Assembly (NCBI GenBank): GCA_030043455.1
Contig: JASHXQ010000159.1
Coordinates: forward strand, 1-7,407
Direction: 5' to 3'
Origin: Nitrososphaerales archaeon
GTDB lineage: Archaea > Thermoproteota > Nitrososphaeria > Nitrososphaerales > CADDZS01
DNA length: 7,407 bases
Shown: piece after piece, positions 5,370 to 7,407 of the stretch
Numbering within the stretch: position 1 is the stretch's first letter
Layout: each line of letters starts with the position of its first letter
The notes under the pieces: model-generated
The model's database searches: none
What the model saw: the letters and a program-made list of their open reading frames with translations, nothing else
Told to the model about the DNA's origin: nothing
Translations under genes and position numbers: made by a program

Positions 5370-6380
5370 TTGGTCACTGCTGGAATCTCCGAAATACTAC
5401 TTGCAGCCTCGACCGCGGGACGGGTTCGGGTGGATTTGGAGAAACCTCACCTAAATTGTTTCAAGGGGGAGGAAGCTACAGAGAACCTTTCAATTCGATA
5501 TCGGAGAAACAGATTCGTCCGGGTGTTGATCGGATCTGTTAAAGGTCCCGAAGGAGTGGACACGATCACAAACGACTCCAAGGAAGCCTTGAGCCTTACA
5601 TTCCGACCGAAATATGCGGGCCGATTCATTGGATTACGTGCGTCGTTCGATTTCCTGGATCCGCTCGGACTTTTTCGAAAGACGATCGAGGTGGTCAGGG
5701 AAGATTTCGTAATTGATTGTTATCCCGAATCTCTTTTGAAAGAGGTCAAGCAGGCAGCCCCTATTACTCTCGCGCTTGGTGAAAGGTCTGGACGGAGCCA
5801 CGGCACCGGGCAGGAATTTTATTCGATCGATGAGTACAATCCATCCATAGAGAAGAAAAACATCTACTGGAAGAAAATTGCGTCTCTCCCGGACGAAAGG
5901 CTCCTGGTAAAAGTGCGAGAAGCCAACATTCCACAGTCGATTACGATCGGTCTGATCAAGACGGTCCCCCGAGAGTCAAAGGATTTTGAATGGATGGATC
6001 TTGCATGCGAGGCGGCCGGGGACTTGGGTTCGCACATTTTTTCATTGGGGTGCGACGTGAACTTAGTCTTCTTGAAGGGAGAGAGGATCGCAAACTTCGA
6101 AACTACCGATCTCTTGGAATTTCGTCAGGGTCTGATGGAAATGTCGCTCTCTGAGGTCTGCGGAGCGGATCCGATCTCTAAAATTCTACACGAATCGGAC
6201 ATTTGCATAACTGGTTTCAAGGAGTTAGAGGACAAATTGCTCGCGAGGGTAATCGCAAGAAAGCCGGCGATCCTGATAAAAGACGATGAGAATCTGCCCC
6301 CGATCCTGGGGAATACGTCTTTGATCTACACCGGAAGGGAGGATGTTGGAGGGATAGTGGACCGGGTGATACGCCGATGA
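5370..6380 (+). CDS. DUF58 family protein, partner of MoxR
   Basis: Coordinates use the first canonical start (TTG, 336 aa), but the real protein probably begins near 5262 and carries two more membrane helices. Numbered from the TTG, the region after the membrane part has the DUF58 marks FDFLDPLGLFR (93-103) and, at 143-172, SHGTGQEFYSIDEYNP followed by IYWKKIAS, the counterpart of the family's G-x-G-x-EF...Y-x-P-G-D...I-x-W-K signature. The G-D of that signature is replaced (NPSIEKK). In the degenerate vWA domain that follows, the usual D-x-S-x-S/M metal site is absent: that strand reads ITIGLIKTVP (191-200). DUF58 proteins are membrane-bound and almost always lie beside MoxR; their biochemical role is not settled. 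The end overlaps the next gene by 4 bp (ATGA). The family call is firm; the start is uncertain. Confidence 0.85.
   Translation: MVTAGISEILLAASTAGRVRVDLEKPHLNCFKGEEATENLSIRYRRNRFVRVLIGSVKGPEGVDTITNDSKEALSLTFRPKYAGRFIGLRASFDFLDPLGLFRKTIEVVREDFVIDCYPESLLKEVKQAAPITLALGERSGRSHGTGQEFYSIDEYNPSIEKKNIYWKKIASLPDERLLVKVREANIPQSITIGLIKTVPRESKDFEWMDLACEAAGDLGSHIFSLGCDVNLVFLKGERIANFETTDLLEFRQGLMEMSLSEVCGADPISKILHESDICITGFKELEDKLLARVIARKPAILIKDDENLPPILGNTSLIYTGREDVGGIVDRVIRR
6365..6370 (+). promoter_or_regulatory. Ribosome binding site GGTGAT for the eight-TM protein
   Basis: GGTGAT is a perfect complement to AUCACC at the archaeal 16S 3' end and lies 6 nt before the ATG at 6377, inside the end of the DUF58 gene. 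With the ATGA overlap it supports this start and coupled translation. Confidence 0.6.
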
Positions 6381-7195
6381 AAAGAGATCTAGCGAAGCTA
6401 CTAGCATCGTTCTCTGTAGGTTTAGGGCTTTTCGCTATTTACTTGGTTTTCCTCAATGATTTTCTGAACGTGTCCAACCTTTCCAGCATGACAGAGATCG
6501 AGACCATTATTCTCTATACTCAGATTCTCAGGGTGGTTGTGTTGTTTTTGATCGGCTTGAGATATCAAATTCCACCCATTGTGCCGATCATCGTACTGTC
6601 TATTGAGGCCCTTCTGATTCCACCCCTGCTGGTCCTGATTATCTGGACAGGGGACTCGGCTTACTACACGGCCTTCATGGGTGTGCTTCTTACGGCGTGG
6701 TTTGGAGCAGAGGCCCTTGTTGTAGAGCCTTATGCAATTTACAGATTTGCGGTGACGCTGTTCAAAGAGGCCACGGTCACTGGAGGTCTAACATTGGGAG
6801 CTCTCGAGCTGGTATCGGTACTTTTTCTATCCACGTTTTTGTCAGGATTGACCCAACCCGTACAAGGTCTATCGGGATTGGGAATGCAAATTATCTCGCA
6901 GATCAGGGCCGACCTTCAGGGAGGAGGAGTCCCCAATCCCCAGCAGGATCCACTTAGTTCTGCCGGACTGATTCTCTTTTTCTTGGGAATTGTCTGCTAC
7001 ACTACTTTTGGGAGCTATTCTATCAGATCGAAATTGAGCTTGTCCTGGATGCTCGTTGTGCTCTTTGTAGGTGTAATCTTGACGTTCGCTTGGATCGGGC
7101 TGGCAGCCCAGAGTGTGCCGGATATTCTAGAAGTCATATCCGTACCTTCCTTTGTTTTAATCGCGCTAATCTGGGGGACTTCGCGTGGCGAGTAG
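6377..7195 (+). CDS. Eight-TM integral membrane protein of the MoxR operon, unknown function
   Basis: Not recognised as a named family. The 272-aa product is almost entirely hydrophobic, with helices at about 10-30, 42-62, 66-91, 97-116, 134-158, 195-215, 223-244 and 252-267 (by eye). The clearest soluble part is a loop at about 159-193, rich in Gly, Gln and Pro (includes QGGGVPNPQQDP). With a basic MKRDLAK start inside, both ends should be cytoplasmic if eight helices is right. Polar or charged residues within or beside helices include E77 and E112; E117 and R123 flank the fourth helix. There is no transporter or protease motif that I can name. The start is certain: ATGA overlap with DUF58 and GGTGAT 6 nt upstream. 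Its stop overlaps the next gene by 11 bp. A membrane channel or scaffold for the MoxR-DUF58 complex is one guess. Confidence 0.8.
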   Translation: MKRDLAKLLASFSVGLGLFAIYLVFLNDFLNVSNLSSMTEIETIILYTQILRVVVLFLIGLRYQIPPIVPIIVLSIEALLIPPLLVLIIWTGDSAYYTAFMGVLLTAWFGAEALVVEPYAIYRFAVTLFKEATVTGGLTLGALELVSVLFLSTFLSGLTQPVQGLSGLGMQIISQIRADLQGGGVPNPQQDPLSSAGLILFFLGIVCYTTFGSYSIRSKLSLSWMLVVLFVGVILTFAWIGLAAQSVPDILEVISVPSFVLIALIWGTSRGE

Positions 7196-7407
7196 AAATC
7201 GTGCGTTTTGCTGGATTTTTATGGCGATCCTATTTTTGGCACTTTTTCTGGGAAATTTTCTTCCCGGATCTAGGGCGCAAACCCCCTCGGTCCTTATATC
7301 GGGGGCTCCCACTTTCATTGATATCGGGCTGGATCCTTCAACGCTCGCCCCCATACAGCAAGGCGTCCCCATTTTCACGATAAATGACAGTCTATGGATT
7401 TACTCGT
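7185..7407 (+). CDS. Secreted protein with Sec signal peptide, N-terminal part, runs off right edge
   Basis: From GTG 7185 the frame stays open for 74 codons to the window end. The GTG overlaps the stop of the previous gene by 11 bp, the same overlap length seen at 3966-3976, and a G-run (GGGGGA, 7173-7178) lies 6 nt upstream. The protein starts with a classic signal peptide: basic n-region with R4 and R6, a hydrophobic core (about 8-22), and a probable cleavage site after GSRA (A31). The mature start (QTPSVLISGAPTFIDIGLD) is polar and beta-like, and includes a sequon at N67. C9 is in the signal region, but no lipobox (L-x-x-C) at a cleavage position is seen. The family cannot be told from this fragment. 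In bacterial MoxR operons a secreted BatD-like protein occupies a similar place; that is only an analogy. Confidence 0.75.
   Translation, partial: MASRNRAFCWIFMAILFLALFLGNFLPGSRAQTPSVLISGAPTFIDIGLDPSTLAPIQQGVPIFTINDSLWIYS

Noticed and set aside
1..7407. CRISPR array, tRNA or rRNA gene, insertion sequence, attachment site
   Set aside because: No regularly spaced direct repeats, cloverleaf, rRNA-like stretch, transposase or terminal repeats were seen on either strand.

Overview
The window (roughly half G+C) looks archaeal. The signs are T-rich stretches placed like archaeal TATA boxes, a poly-T terminator with no strong stem, ribosome binding sites of the GGTGA(T) type that pair with the archaeal 16S 3' end, several GTG/TTG starts, exported proteins rich in N-glycosylation sequons, and a luciferase-like (LLM) flavin/F420 oxidoreductase beside a split-barrel flavoprotein. 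The AmrS-type radical SAM fragment at the left edge loosely recalls Thaumarchaeota/Nitrososphaeria homologues, but this lineage guess is from memory and weak.

Left part (1-2494): a radical SAM enzyme of the AmmeMemoRadiSam family runs leftwards off the window (5' 101 codons present). Divergently, an endonuclease III (nth) overlaps by 4 bp (ATGA) a small pyridoxamine-phosphate-oxidase-like flavoprotein. After 62 bp comes an LLM-class oxidoreductase. These are DNA repair and flavin/F420 redox functions.

Middle (2495-3160): a short convergent gap with a poly-T terminator, then a leftward gene for a small anchored extracytoplasmic protein, then a 182-bp divergent promoter region holding two inverted repeats.

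Right part (3161-7407, running off the edge): a tight rightward operon of six genes. In order they are a membrane-anchored, sequon-rich extracytoplasmic protein; a one-TM protein with a DUF4129-like domain; a MoxR AAA+ ATPase; a DUF58 protein; an eight-TM membrane protein; and a Sec-signal-bearing secreted protein (N-terminus only). Neighbours overlap or abut. MoxR plus DUF58 is a known pairing in which an AAA+ chaperone is thought to act on membrane or exported partners. Here the partners are unfamiliar, and no vWA (BatA/BatB) or transglutaminase gene is visible. This operon is the best candidate for a poorly described system.

Two points deserve attention. The DUF58 reading frame stays open and hydrophobic back to the moxR stop, but its expected start reads GTA where GTG would give a classic GTGA overlap. 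The DUF58 protein also lacks the metal-binding motif and part of the family signature.
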